From the NCBI GenBank assembly GCA_027449745.1, contig DAIDKZ010000114.1:1-34660 (forward strand): 34,660 bases of DNA, written 5' to 3'. Position 1 is the stretch's first letter. Each line of letters opens with the position of its first letter. Origin of the DNA: Acetobacteraceae bacterium (GTDB lineage: Bacteria; Pseudomonadota; Alphaproteobacteria; Acetobacterales; Acetobacteraceae). Below, one piece after another: positions 1-9,949 of the stretch. The position numbers and the translations under genes were made by a program. Below the pieces are notes generated by a model. The model was not told the DNA's origin. It was given only the letters and a program-made list of their open reading frames with translations, and made no database searches.

Positions 1-20
1 ATGCGCTGAATGAGATGGCG

Positions 21-43
21 GGCGCCGGGTCAGTCCCGGCGCC
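21..43 (-). terminator. Hairpin after the leftward pyrimidine/ABC operon
   Basis: A perfect 9-bp inverted repeat (GGCGCCGGG, 5-nt loop, CCCGGCGCC) lies 14 bases beyond the stop of the binding-protein gene, the last gene of the leftward operon. No T-run follows on the minus strand, so it may act as a 3' stabilising hairpin rather than a classical intrinsic terminator. Confidence 0.4.
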
Positions 44-57
44 GGCCGTGTTCGGCC

Positions 58-1062
58 TCAATGCGCGAAGGCCTTGTCCCAGACGGCGTGCGTCCATGCG
101 CCGTCCGGCTTCTTCGTGATCACCGGATCGGACTTGCCGGACATCAGGACGGACACCGTGCGCTCATAGTCGGCCGGCTCAAGATAGCCAAGGCCACGCT
201 TGCTGCCGGCGACGAGTTTTGCCACCTCACCCATCATGCGCGTCTGGTGCGCCTCGGTCTGCGCGCCGGTGCTGTCATTGTCGAGCACGATCTTGACCGC
301 TTCCTTCTCGTGGCCGAGCGCGTACTGCCAGCCCTGCATGGTCGCCTTCACGAAGCGGGCGAGGCGGTCCACCACTTTCGGATCATCGAGCTTCGGCTGC
401 AATGTGTAGAGCCCATCCTCCAGCGTCGCCACACCCTCGTCTTCGTATTTGAAGACGGTGAGCTGGGCCGGCTTCATGCCGGCTTCGATGAGCTGCCAGT
501 ACTCGTTATACGTCATGGTCGAGATGCACGCTGCCTGCTTCTGCAACAGCGGATCGACGTTGAAACCCTGCTTCAGCACCTTCACGTCCGGGTTGGCGCC
601 GGTGTAGCTGTAACCGAGCTTCGCCATCCAGGCGAGAAACGGATATTCATTGCCGGAGAACCAGACGCCGAGAGTCTTTCCCTTGAAGTCCGCGGGCGTC
701 TTGATGCCGCTGTCCTTCCGGCACGTGAGCTCCATGCCGGATTTCTGGTAGACCTGCGCGATGTTGACCAGTGCCACCCCCTTCTCCCGCGTGGCGAGCG
801 CCGAGGGCATCCAATCCACCACCACGTCGGCGCCGCCGCCGGCGATCACCTGGGACGGATTGATGTCCGGACCACCGGGCTTGATGGTCACGTCGAGTCC
901 GGCCGCCTTGTAGAACCCCTTGTCGCGGGCGACGTAATAGCCTGCGAACTGGGCCTGCGTCACCCATTTCAGTTGCAGGGTCAGCGGATCCGCGGCTTTT
1001 GCCACGCCGGTCCAGGCGAGCGTGTTCATTGCGATGGTGGCGAGAAGCAGTCGTCGCATCAT
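58..1062 (-). CDS. ABC transporter substrate-binding protein, NMT1/THI5-like
   Basis: This is the periplasmic binding protein of an NMT1/THI5-type ABC importer (334 aa). It starts with a Sec-type signal peptide (basic MMRRLL, hydrophobic core, probable cleavage after VAKA near residue 23). The mature part has family features such as LQLKWVTQAQFAGYY and GADVVVDW. An AAGGAGG Shine-Dalgarno precedes two adjacent ATGs (1062 and 1059), and the second has the better spacing. It is the last gene of the leftward operon, 13 bases after a permease gene. NMT1-like proteins bind pyrimidine-type ligands in thiamine and hydroxypyrimidine uptake. Because the operon encodes reductive pyrimidine breakdown, I infer that the ligand is a pyrimidine, dihydropyrimidine or hydantoin-like compound. 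The ligand itself cannot be read from sequence. Confidence 0.9.
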   Translation of the reverse strand: MMRRLLLATIAMNTLAWTGVAKAADPLTLQLKWVTQAQFAGYYVARDKGFYKAAGLDVTIKPGGPDINPSQVIAGGGADVVVDWMPSALATREKGVALVNIAQVYQKSGMELTCRKDSGIKTPADFKGKTLGVWFSGNEYPFLAWMAKLGYSYTGANPDVKVLKQGFNVDPLLQKQAACISTMTYNEYWQLIEAGMKPAQLTVFKYEDEGVATLEDGLYTLQPKLDDPKVVDRLARFVKATMQGWQYALGHEKEAVKIVLDNDSTGAQTEAHQTRMMGEVAKLVAGSKRGLGYLEPADYERTVSVLMSGKSDPVITKKPDGAWTHAVWDKAFAH

Positions 1063-1075
1063 GTCCTCCTTCGTG

Positions 1076-2002
1076 TCAGCGGCGAAATGCGGGATGCCAG
1101 AACGTCGCCGCGCGCTCGATCAGGGCGATCGCGCCGAAGCTCAGCGAGCCGGCCAGGGCGGCGACCGTGATCGTCGCCCAGACGATGTCCATGTTCATGC
1201 GGGCGGCCTCGGTGGAGATGCGGAACCCCATGCCGAGGATGGGCGTGCCGAAGAACTCCGCCACCACGGCGCCGATGAGCGCCAGCGTCGAATTCAGCTT
1301 CAGCGCGGTGAACACGAACGGCATCGACGCCGGCAGGCGCAGTTTCAGCAGCGTCGGCCAGTAGCCCGCCGCGTAGCAATGCATCAGGTCCCGTTCCATC
1401 GCCCCCGTCGCGGCGAGGCCCGCGGTGGTGTTCACCAGCATCGGGAAAAACGTCATCACCACGACGACTGCCGCCTTGGACGGCCAGTCGAAGCCGAACC
1501 ACATCACCATGATCGGCGCGACGCCGACGATCGGCATGACACTGGCCAGATTGCCGAGCGGCAACAGGCCGCGGCGCAGGAACGGCGAGCGGTCCACCGC
1601 GAGCGCGACGGCGAAGCCGGCGCCGCAGCCGAGCGCGTAGCCGGCGATCACGGCGTGCAGATAGGTCTGCCGGAAGTCAGTCGCGAGCGTGCCGAGATGG
1701 GTCACGAACGCCGCCGCGATGGCGGACGGTGGCGGCAGCAACACGAACGGAATGTGCAAGCCCAGAACGAGCATTTCCCACAGCCACAGCAGCAATGCCC
1801 CGAACAAGGCCGGCGAGGCCAGCCGCGCCGCGAGCGTGTCCCGGCGTGCGAACCGGGCGAGTGCCAGCACGAGAAGCGGTAGTGCCACCAGCGACGCGAG
1901 GAGCGCGAACGCCGGGGCGCCCGGCAGGCTTGCACGTGCGATACCGGCGCTCGCCAGCGCCAGCACGGCGGCGAACACCGCCGAGCCGCGTATCTGCCTC
2001 AC
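1076..2002 (-). CDS. ABC transporter permease (BPD_transp_1 family)
   Basis: This is an inner-membrane permease of the nitrate/taurine/thiamine-precursor type (308 aa). Several hydrophobic helices are visible, including LLLWLWEMLVLGLHIPFVLL. The cytoplasmic coupling (EAA-like) loop is seen around AAGYWPTLLKLRLPASMP, which docks on the ATPase. The ATG overlaps the stop of the preceding permease gene by 4 bases, indicating translational coupling. With the neighbouring permease it probably forms a heterodimeric channel for the ligand delivered by the binding protein encoded next. Confidence 0.88.
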   Translation of the reverse strand: MRQIRGSAVFAAVLALASAGIARASLPGAPAFALLASLVALPLLVLALARFARRDTLAARLASPALFGALLLWLWEMLVLGLHIPFVLLPPPSAIAAAFVTHLGTLATDFRQTYLHAVIAGYALGCGAGFAVALAVDRSPFLRRGLLPLGNLASVMPIVGVAPIMVMWFGFDWPSKAAVVVVMTFFPMLVNTTAGLAATGAMERDLMHCYAAGYWPTLLKLRLPASMPFVFTALKLNSTLALIGAVVAEFFGTPILGMGFRISTEAARMNMDIVWATITVAALAGSLSFGAIALIERAATFWHPAFRR

Positions 2003-2871
2003 AGCCGGCCGCCGCGCGCATGCAGCACGGCGCGCTCCGCCATGGCGACGCCGAGGAGTGCGACGATGGAGAGCAGCGCGGCCATCACCAGCGCCGCCCA
2101 GAGCTGGATGGTCTGCCCGTAATAGCTGCCGGTGAGCAGCCGTGCGCCTAGCCCGGCCTGCGCGCCCGTGGGCAGTTCCGCGACGATCGCGCCCACCAGG
2201 GAGAGCGCCACCGCGACCCGCAGCCCGGGAAACAGGAACGCCAGGGACATCGGCCAGCGCAGCTTGGTGAACACGGCGCTGGGCGCGGCGCTATAGGTGC
2301 GCATGAGGTCGAGCTGCAGCGGATCCGGCGCGCGCAACCCCGTCACCATGCCGACGGTGATCGGGAAGAAGGCGAGGTAGCCGGCGATGGCGGCCTTCGG
2401 CAGCAGACCCGTGATGCCAAGAGTGCCGAGCACGACAACGACCATCGGCGCGATGGCCAGAACCGGAACCGTCTGGCTGGCGATCACCCACGGCATCAGC
2501 GAGCGATCGAGGGTGCGCACGTAGACGATCCCGACCGCCAGCGCGATGCCGAGGACCAGCGCGATGCCCAGCCCTGCGAGCGCGGCGGACAGTGTCACCC
2601 AGGCATGATAGAGCAGATTGCGAGGCGAGGTCAGCGGATGGAACAGGACGCTGGTCCAGAGCTCGGCCACGACCTGATGTGGCGCCGGCAGGACGGGGCG
2701 GTCCATCGACCATGCCGCGCTCGCCAGGGTGGAAAGCCCCGCGGTCTCATCCAGATCGAGCCGCGGCGCATTCAACGGGATGGCCAGCGCATACCAGAGG
2801 ACCGTCAGGATGCCGAGGACGGACACCATCGGCAGGATGCGCTCGGCCCACTGTCGTGGGGCGTCAGTCAT
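1999..2871 (-). CDS. ABC transporter permease (BPD_transp_1 family)
   Basis: This is the second permease of the importer (290 aa from the ATG at 2871, MTDAPRQWAE). The start is chosen because it gives an 8-base overlap with the end of the ATPase gene; a longer in-frame reading lies inside that gene. Hydrophobic helices and the EAA-type loop (AAPSAVFTKLRWPMSLAFLF) are present. It is 4 bases overlapped with the next permease gene, so both should be made in equal amounts. The substrate is inferred only from operon context (pyrimidine catabolism). Confidence 0.86.
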   Translation of the reverse strand: MTDAPRQWAERILPMVSVLGILTVLWYALAIPLNAPRLDLDETAGLSTLASAAWSMDRPVLPAPHQVVAELWTSVLFHPLTSPRNLLYHAWVTLSAALAGLGIALVLGIALAVGIVYVRTLDRSLMPWVIASQTVPVLAIAPMVVVVLGTLGITGLLPKAAIAGYLAFFPITVGMVTGLRAPDPLQLDLMRTYSAAPSAVFTKLRWPMSLAFLFPGLRVAVALSLVGAIVAELPTGAQAGLGARLLTGSYYGQTIQLWAALVMAALLSIVALLGVAMAERAVLHARGGRL

Positions 2872-3688
2872 AGCTGTGCCCGGCGCGCAGCCCTTCGCGC
2901 ACGCGATGGGCGACGGCAAGGAATTCGGCCGACTCGCGGATGCCGAGAGCGCGCGCCGCGCCAAGCGGGCTATCGATCACGTCGATGATCCGCCCTGGCC
3001 GGGCGGACATCACGACGATGCGCGTGGACAGGAAAACGGCTTCGGGGATGGAATGGGTGACGAACACGACGCTCATGCCGGTGCGTCGCCAAAGTTCGTG
3101 CAGATGCAGGTTGAGGCCGTCGCGCGTGATCTCGTCCAGCGCCCCGAACGGCTCGTCCATCAGCAGCAGCGTCGGCTCGAAGCAGAGCGCCCGGGCGATG
3201 GAAACGCGCTGCTGCATACCACCCGACAATTGCCAGGGGAATTTGCGCGCGAAATCGCCGAGCCCGACCAGGCGCAGATAGCGCTCTGCCCGCTCCGTCC
3301 GCTCGCCCCGGGCCATGCCCATGATTTCGAGCGGCAGCATGACATTGCGGGCCACGCTGCGCCACGGATAGAGAGCGGGTGCCTGAAACACGTAGCCGTA
3401 GGCGCGCGCCCGCCGGGCCTCGGCCGCGCTCATCCCGTTCACCGTCAGCGTGCCGCCACTGGGCGCCTGAAGGTCGGCGATCGCGCGCAGGAGCGTCGTC
3501 TTGCCACAACCGGACGGCCCGATCAGCGAGACGAAATCGCCGCGGCGAATGGTGAGATCGACGCTCGTCAGCGCGTTGACGCGTTGGCCGTCGGTCTCGA
3601 AGGCGACGCCGAGCCCGCGCGCTTCGACGACCACCGGTGCGTTCGGTGCGGGAACGGTTTCGCTCGCGAGCAAGGCCGATTCGCCCAT
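2864..3688 (-). CDS. ABC transporter ATP-binding protein (NitT/TauT type)
   Basis: This cytoplasmic ATPase energises the importer (274 aa from the ATG at 3688). Walker A GPSGCGKTTLL, the Q-loop region (YVFQAPALYPWRS), the signature LSGGMQQRVSIARAL and Walker B LLLMDEPFGALDE are all intact, followed by the H-loop VTHSIPEA. A longer reading from a TTG at 3715 overlaps the amidase gene. The ATG at 3688 lies 4 bases after the amidase stop with an AAGG motif upstream and is preferred. The gene sits between the catabolic enzymes and the permeases in one leftward transcription unit. Confidence 0.92.
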   Translation of the reverse strand: MGESALLASETVPAPNAPVVVEARGLGVAFETDGQRVNALTSVDLTIRRGDFVSLIGPSGCGKTTLLRAIADLQAPSGGTLTVNGMSAAEARRARAYGYVFQAPALYPWRSVARNVMLPLEIMGMARGERTERAERYLRLVGLGDFARKFPWQLSGGMQQRVSIARALCFEPTLLLMDEPFGALDEITRDGLNLHLHELWRRTGMSVVFVTHSIPEAVFLSTRIVVMSARPGRIIDVIDSPLGAARALGIRESAEFLAVAHRVREGLRAGHSYD

Positions 3689-3692
3689 GCAC

Positions 3693-4958
3693 TCAGCCTT
3701 GACCCGCTTCGGCAAGCCGCGCGTCGGTCGCGAGGACGGCGCGTAGCAGCACGTTCGCGGCCGCCGCGATATCTGGCTTCTCGGCGCTCTCGGCCTCGTT
3801 GTGGCTGACCCCGTTGGCGCAGGGCAGGAAAATCATCGAGGTGGGCGCAACGGAGGCGACATAGGCGGAATCATGACCGGGCCCCGAAATCATGTCGCGA
3901 TGCGGGTAGCCGAGGTCGGCAGCGGCATCGCGTACGGCAGCGATGCAGCCGGCGTCGAAATGCACCGGCGGCGCATTCCAGATGCGCGTGAACGCGGCCT
4001 CGACCCCCGACGCCGCCGCGATCCGCTGCACGGCGGCAGAGACGTCACGCTCCATGCTCTCCAGCACGGTCTCCTCCGGGTGGCGCAGATCGATGCTGAA
4101 GAACACCTCGCCGGGAATGACGTTACGGCTGTTCGGCTTCACTTCCAGCAATCCGACCGTGGCGACCGCGACCGGTGCCTGCCGCAAGCCGGCCGCATTC
4201 ACGGCCTCGACCATCCGCGCCGCCGCGAGCAGTGCGTCGTGGCGCAGCGTCATCGGTGTCGATCCGGAATGGGATTCGCGGCCCGTCACCGTCACTTCAT
4301 ACCAGCGCATGCCCTGGACCCCGGTGACGACGCCGATCGTCTTGCCCTCCTCCTCCAGGATCGGCCCCTGCTCGATATGAACCTCGAAATGCGCGGAGAG
4401 CGGATGCGCGCCACAAGGCAATTCACCGCGGTAGCCGATGCGCGCGAGTTCGTCACCGAACCGGTGCCCCTCCCGATCCTCGCGCGCGTAGGCCCAGTCG
4501 CGGGTGAATTTGCCGGCGAAAACGCCGGAGGCGAGCATGGCGGGCGCAAAGCGCGCGCCCTCCTCGTTGGTCCAGTCGATCACCTCGATCGGTGCATTGG
4601 TCTCGTAACCGGCATCGTTGAGCGTGCGCAGCACCTCGAGTCCGGCCAGGACGCCGACGATGCCGTCATATTTGCCGCCGGTTGGCTGGGTATCGAGATG
4701 GCTGCCCATGGCGATGGGCTTGAGATCCGGATTGCGGCCGGGACGGCGGGCGAAGATGTTGCCCATGTCATCGATGTTGATGCTGCACCCGGCGGCCTTG
4801 CAGGCGGCGACGAACCAGTCGCGCACCTCGCGGTCGAGATCGCTCAGTGTCAGGCGTCGAATGCCGCCCTTCTCGGTGGCGCCGATCCGCGCCGTCTCCA
4901 TCAGACTGTCCCAGAGGCGCTCCGGGTTGATGTGCAGATTGCTTGCAGTCTGGCTCAT
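3693..4958 (-). CDS. M20 family N-carbamoyl-amino-acid hydrolase / beta-ureidopropionase type
   Basis: This cytoplasmic metal-dependent amidohydrolase (421 aa, typical length) belongs to the allantoate amidohydrolase/N-carbamoyl-L-amino-acid hydrolase group. Expected metal ligands are visible: H87 and D98 in GSHLDTQPTGGKYDG, E132/E133 in DWTNEEGARF, H194 in FEVHIEQGP and a late His around residue 386 in GVSHNEAE. In this context it most likely removes the carbamoyl group from N-carbamoyl-beta-alanine or N-carbamoyl-beta-aminoisobutyrate, releasing CO2, ammonia and the beta-amino acid, the third step of the reductive pyrimidine pathway. The ATG overlaps the preA stop by 4 bases. Allantoate or hydantoin-derived N-carbamoyl amino acids are alternative substrates. 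Confidence 0.9.
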   Translation of the reverse strand: MSQTASNLHINPERLWDSLMETARIGATEKGGIRRLTLSDLDREVRDWFVAACKAAGCSINIDDMGNIFARRPGRNPDLKPIAMGSHLDTQPTGGKYDGIVGVLAGLEVLRTLNDAGYETNAPIEVIDWTNEEGARFAPAMLASGVFAGKFTRDWAYAREDREGHRFGDELARIGYRGELPCGAHPLSAHFEVHIEQGPILEEEGKTIGVVTGVQGMRWYEVTVTGRESHSGSTPMTLRHDALLAAARMVEAVNAAGLRQAPVAVATVGLLEVKPNSRNVIPGEVFFSIDLRHPEETVLESMERDVSAAVQRIAAASGVEAAFTRIWNAPPVHFDAGCIAAVRDAAADLGYPHRDMISGPGHDSAYVASVAPTSMIFLPCANGVSHNEAESAEKPDIAAAANVLLRAVLATDARLAEAGQG

Positions 4959-6232
4959 TCGGCGGCCTCACGACGATCGGGATTGTTCGGGTGCTGCTTC
5001 CAGGTGCGCTTCGGCCGCGCGACCTCCTGCGCCACCATGCGGATACAGCCGCTCACCGGGCAGACGTGGGCGCACAGGTTGCAGCCAACGCATTCAGCGT
5101 CGATCACCTCGAAGCGCCGACGAACCCCGTCGCGGTGGATCGCGATGGCCTGATGCGACGTATCCTCGCAGGCAATGTGGCAGAGACCGCACTCGATGCA
5201 GAGCGCGGGGTCAATCCGCGCCTTGGTGACGTAGTCGAGGTTCAGGTCCTCCCAGTGGACGAAGTTCGGCACCGCACGGCCGAGGAAGGAACCGATGCCG
5301 GCATAGCCCTTCTCGTCCATCCAGTTGGCCAGCCCGTCCTGCATCTCCTCGATGATGCGGAAACCCCGATGCATCACCGCCGTGCAGACCTGCACCGTGC
5401 CCGCGCCAAGCGCGATGAACTCCGCGGCGTCACGCCAGGTCGAGATGCCTCCGATCCCGGAGATCGGCAGGCCGGCGAGCTCCGGGTCGCGTGCCAACTC
5501 GGCCACCATCCGCAGTGCGATCGGCTTCACGGCGGGGCCGCAATAGCCGCCATGCGTGCCCTGGCCATCGACCACGGGTTCGGGCGCCATGGTGTCGAGA
5601 TCAACGGCGACGATGGACTGGATGGTATTGATGAGCGACAGCGCGTCTGCCCCGCCGCGCTTCGCCGCCCGCGCCGGCGCACGGATGTCGGTCACGTTCG
5701 GAGTCAGCTTGACGATCACCGGCATGCGCGAGTGCTGCTTGCACCAGCGCGTGACCATCTCGACATACTCCGGCACTTGCCCGACCGCCGAGCCCATGCC
5801 GCGCTCGGACATGCCGTGCGGGCACCCGAAATTCAGCTCGATGCCGTCGCAGCCAGTGGCTTCGACGCGCGGCAGGATGCGCTTCCAGCTCTCCTCGGTG
5901 CAGGGCACCATGAGACTGACGACCAGCGCGCGGTCCGGCCAGTCGCGCTTCACCGTGGCGATCTCGCGGAGATTGACCTCGAGCGGACGATCGGTGATGA
6001 GCTCGATATTCGAAAAGCCGGCCATGCGCGCGCCGGCATAGGAAACCGCCCCATAGCGGCTGGAGACATTCACGATCGGCGGATCCTCGCCGAGCGTCTT
6101 CCACACCACGCCGCCCCAGCCGGCCCGGAAGGCGCGGACGACGTTGTATTCCTTGTCCGTGGGCGGTGCGGAGGCGAGCCAGAACGGATTGGGCGCGCGG
6201 ATCGAGGCGAAATTCACCGAGAGGTCGGCCAT
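4955..6232 (-). CDS. preA: NAD-dependent dihydropyrimidine dehydrogenase subunit PreA
   Basis: This subunit reduces uracil and thymine to the 5,6-dihydro compounds (first step of the reductive pathway). The N-terminal FMN-binding barrel resembles dihydroorotate dehydrogenase. The pyrimidine loop FGCPHGMSERGMG carries the expected catalytic Cys (C137). The C-terminal part has two [4Fe-4S] ferredoxin motifs, CIECGLCHIAC and CVGCNLCAHVCPVSGC. The start MADLSVNF at 6232 gives 425 aa and lies 5 bases after the preT stop; a longer in-frame reading is an artefact overlapping preT. PreA forms a complex with PreT, which supplies electrons from NADH. Confidence 0.95.
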   Translation of the reverse strand: MADLSVNFASIRAPNPFWLASAPPTDKEYNVVRAFRAGWGGVVWKTLGEDPPIVNVSSRYGAVSYAGARMAGFSNIELITDRPLEVNLREIATVKRDWPDRALVVSLMVPCTEESWKRILPRVEATGCDGIELNFGCPHGMSERGMGSAVGQVPEYVEMVTRWCKQHSRMPVIVKLTPNVTDIRAPARAAKRGGADALSLINTIQSIVAVDLDTMAPEPVVDGQGTHGGYCGPAVKPIALRMVAELARDPELAGLPISGIGGISTWRDAAEFIALGAGTVQVCTAVMHRGFRIIEEMQDGLANWMDEKGYAGIGSFLGRAVPNFVHWEDLNLDYVTKARIDPALCIECGLCHIACEDTSHQAIAIHRDGVRRRFEVIDAECVGCNLCAHVCPVSGCIRMVAQEVARPKRTWKQHPNNPDRREAAE

Positions 6233-6237
6233 CCCGG

Positions 6238-7590
6238 TCACTCCCTGAGGTCGGCCAGGCGGCGATGGATCGCCTCGGCGGCGACCTTGCCATCCTGCAC
6301 CGCACGCACCGTGAGGTCCTGCCCTGCCACGCAGTCGCCGCCGGCGAAGACGCCGGGCAGCGACGTTTCGCAATTGGCATCGACGACGATCCGTCCGGCC
6401 ACGATACGCGGGGTGACGTCGAGGACAGGCAAGTCGAGCCGCTGTCCGATTGCGATCAGCACACGGTCGGCGGGCAACGTCACCCGCTCGCTGGCCGGTT
6501 GTGCCGTGTCTGGACGGCCATGCGCGAATTCCACCCCCGCCACGGCCCCCCCGGCGGCGACGAGGCCGACGGGGGTGAGGTGATGCAGGATGCGCACCCC
6601 CTCCGTCCGCGCGAAATCCTGCTCCCAACGCGTCGCGCCCATTTCGGCCGGGCCACGTCGATAGGCGATGGTGACATCCTCGGCACCGAGACGACGCGAC
6701 TGCACCGCGGCGTCGATCGCGGTGTTGCCGCCGCCGATGACGATGACGCGCCGCCCCGGCATGAGGTGCCGCGGCTCCGGCGCCTGCCGCAGTTCGGCGA
6801 TGAAACCGACGGCGTCGCGCAGGCCAACGAGCGGTGCCTCCGGCGCGCAGGAGAGGCCGTTCACGCCGGCGAGACCGAGGCCGAGGAACACGGCGTCGAA
6901 ATCACGTCGCAGTGCGCCCAGCGTCAGATCGGCGCCGAGCGCGCGGCCATACTCGATGCGGATGCCGCCCAGGGCGAGGAGAAAAGCCACCTCGCGCTGC
7001 GCGAAATCGTCGACGAGCTTGTACGCCGCGATGCCGTACTCGTTGAGCCCGCCCGGCTTCGCGCGCGCCTCGAACACCGTGACGTCGTGGCCATGGCGGG
7101 CCAGGCGGTGGGCACAGGCGAGACCGGCGGGGCCAGCGCCGACGACGGCGACGCACTTGCCGCTCGCCGGGGCGCGCTGGAACGGCTGGATCTGACGATC
7201 CATCAGCCAGTCGGTGGCGTGGCGCTGGAGCAGGCCGATCTTCACCGGCCGTTCCTCCTGGGCGCGGCGGACGCAGGCTTGCTCGCAGAGAATCTCCGTC
7301 GGGCAGACGCGGGCGCAGCTGCCGCCGAAACTGTTCTCCTCGAGGATGCGCACGGCAGCACCCTTCAGGTTGCCGGTCGCGATGCGGCGGATGAAGCCCG
7401 GAATGTCGATGCCGGTCGGGCAGGCGTGCAGGCAGGGCGCGTCGAAGCAGAAATAGCAACGATTCGCTTCGACCAGGGCCTCATCATGCGAGAGCGGCGG
7501 ATGCAGGTCGCTGAACAGGCCGGCCGGACCGGCCGCGCTCGTCACCTCGTCCGCGGGAGGGGTGGCGGTGATGCTGGCAGGCTCGTCCAT
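6238..7590 (-). CDS. preT: NAD-dependent dihydropyrimidine dehydrogenase subunit PreT
   Basis: This is the flavoprotein partner of PreA (450 aa from MDEPASIT at 7590), a GltD-like oxidoreductase carrying electrons from NADH to PreA. The N-terminal iron-sulfur region has clustered cysteines (CYFCFDAPCLHACPTG, then SCARVCPTEILCEQAC). An FAD-binding VAVVGAGPAGLACAH and an NAD-binding VIVIGGGNTAIDAAV follow, with a C-terminal FAD motif near VFAGGDCVAG. It is the first gene of the leftward operon, facing the regulator gene across a 114-base gap containing a RutR-type palindrome, so repression by that regulator is likely. Confidence 0.94.
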   Translation of the reverse strand: MDEPASITATPPADEVTSAAGPAGLFSDLHPPLSHDEALVEANRCYFCFDAPCLHACPTGIDIPGFIRRIATGNLKGAAVRILEENSFGGSCARVCPTEILCEQACVRRAQEERPVKIGLLQRHATDWLMDRQIQPFQRAPASGKCVAVVGAGPAGLACAHRLARHGHDVTVFEARAKPGGLNEYGIAAYKLVDDFAQREVAFLLALGGIRIEYGRALGADLTLGALRRDFDAVFLGLGLAGVNGLSCAPEAPLVGLRDAVGFIAELRQAPEPRHLMPGRRVIVIGGGNTAIDAAVQSRRLGAEDVTIAYRRGPAEMGATRWEQDFARTEGVRILHHLTPVGLVAAGGAVAGVEFAHGRPDTAQPASERVTLPADRVLIAIGQRLDLPVLDVTPRIVAGRIVVDANCETSLPGVFAGGDCVAGQDLTVRAVQDGKVAAEAIHRRLADLRE

Positions 7591-7636
7591 CCGGGCGGGC
7601 TCCCTTCGCAGCGTGACCAACTCAGCGTGGAAGAAA

Positions 7637-7652
7637 TTGACTGTTTGGTCAA
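7637..7652. promoter_or_regulatory. RutR-type operator
   Basis: TTGACTGTTTGGTCAA is a near-perfect palindrome matching the known RutR box TTGACCAnnTGGTCAA at all positions but two in the left half. It lies in the gap between preT and the rutR-like gene. Extra half-sites TGACCAA (7614-7620) and GGTCAA (7672-7677) flank it. RutR releases DNA when it binds uracil or thymine, so this site should derepress both divergent operons in the presence of pyrimidine. Confidence 0.88.
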
Positions 7653-7665
7653 CTTCTTTCAGAAT
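7637..7665 (+). promoter_or_regulatory. Probable promoter of the rutR-hydA-symporter operon
   Basis: TTGACT (7637-7642) and CAGAAT (7660-7665) are separated by 17 bases, a sigma-70-like arrangement about 40 bases upstream of the regulator ATG. The -35 box is the left half of the RutR palindrome, so bound regulator would block RNA polymerase. This is a pattern-based prediction. Confidence 0.5.
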
Positions 7666-7704
7666 TGGAGCGGTCAAATTTTTTCTGGCGAGGAATTGGG
7701 CGCA

Positions 7705-9845
<2,141 letters not shown>

Positions 9846-9949
9846 GTGCCGCCGGCACCCGGAGGCCGGATAGAAATCTGGTGCGTGCATAACGCCACGA
9901 GACGGGGTATGACGACTTCGTGATCGCCGCCGCCAATGGAGGAAACAGA

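Noticed and set aside
10-1170. Long plus-strand open frame of 386 codons antisense to the binding-protein gene
   Set aside because: It is the mirror of a well-supported gene in GC-rich DNA, rich in Arg/His/Gly, with no motif of its own.
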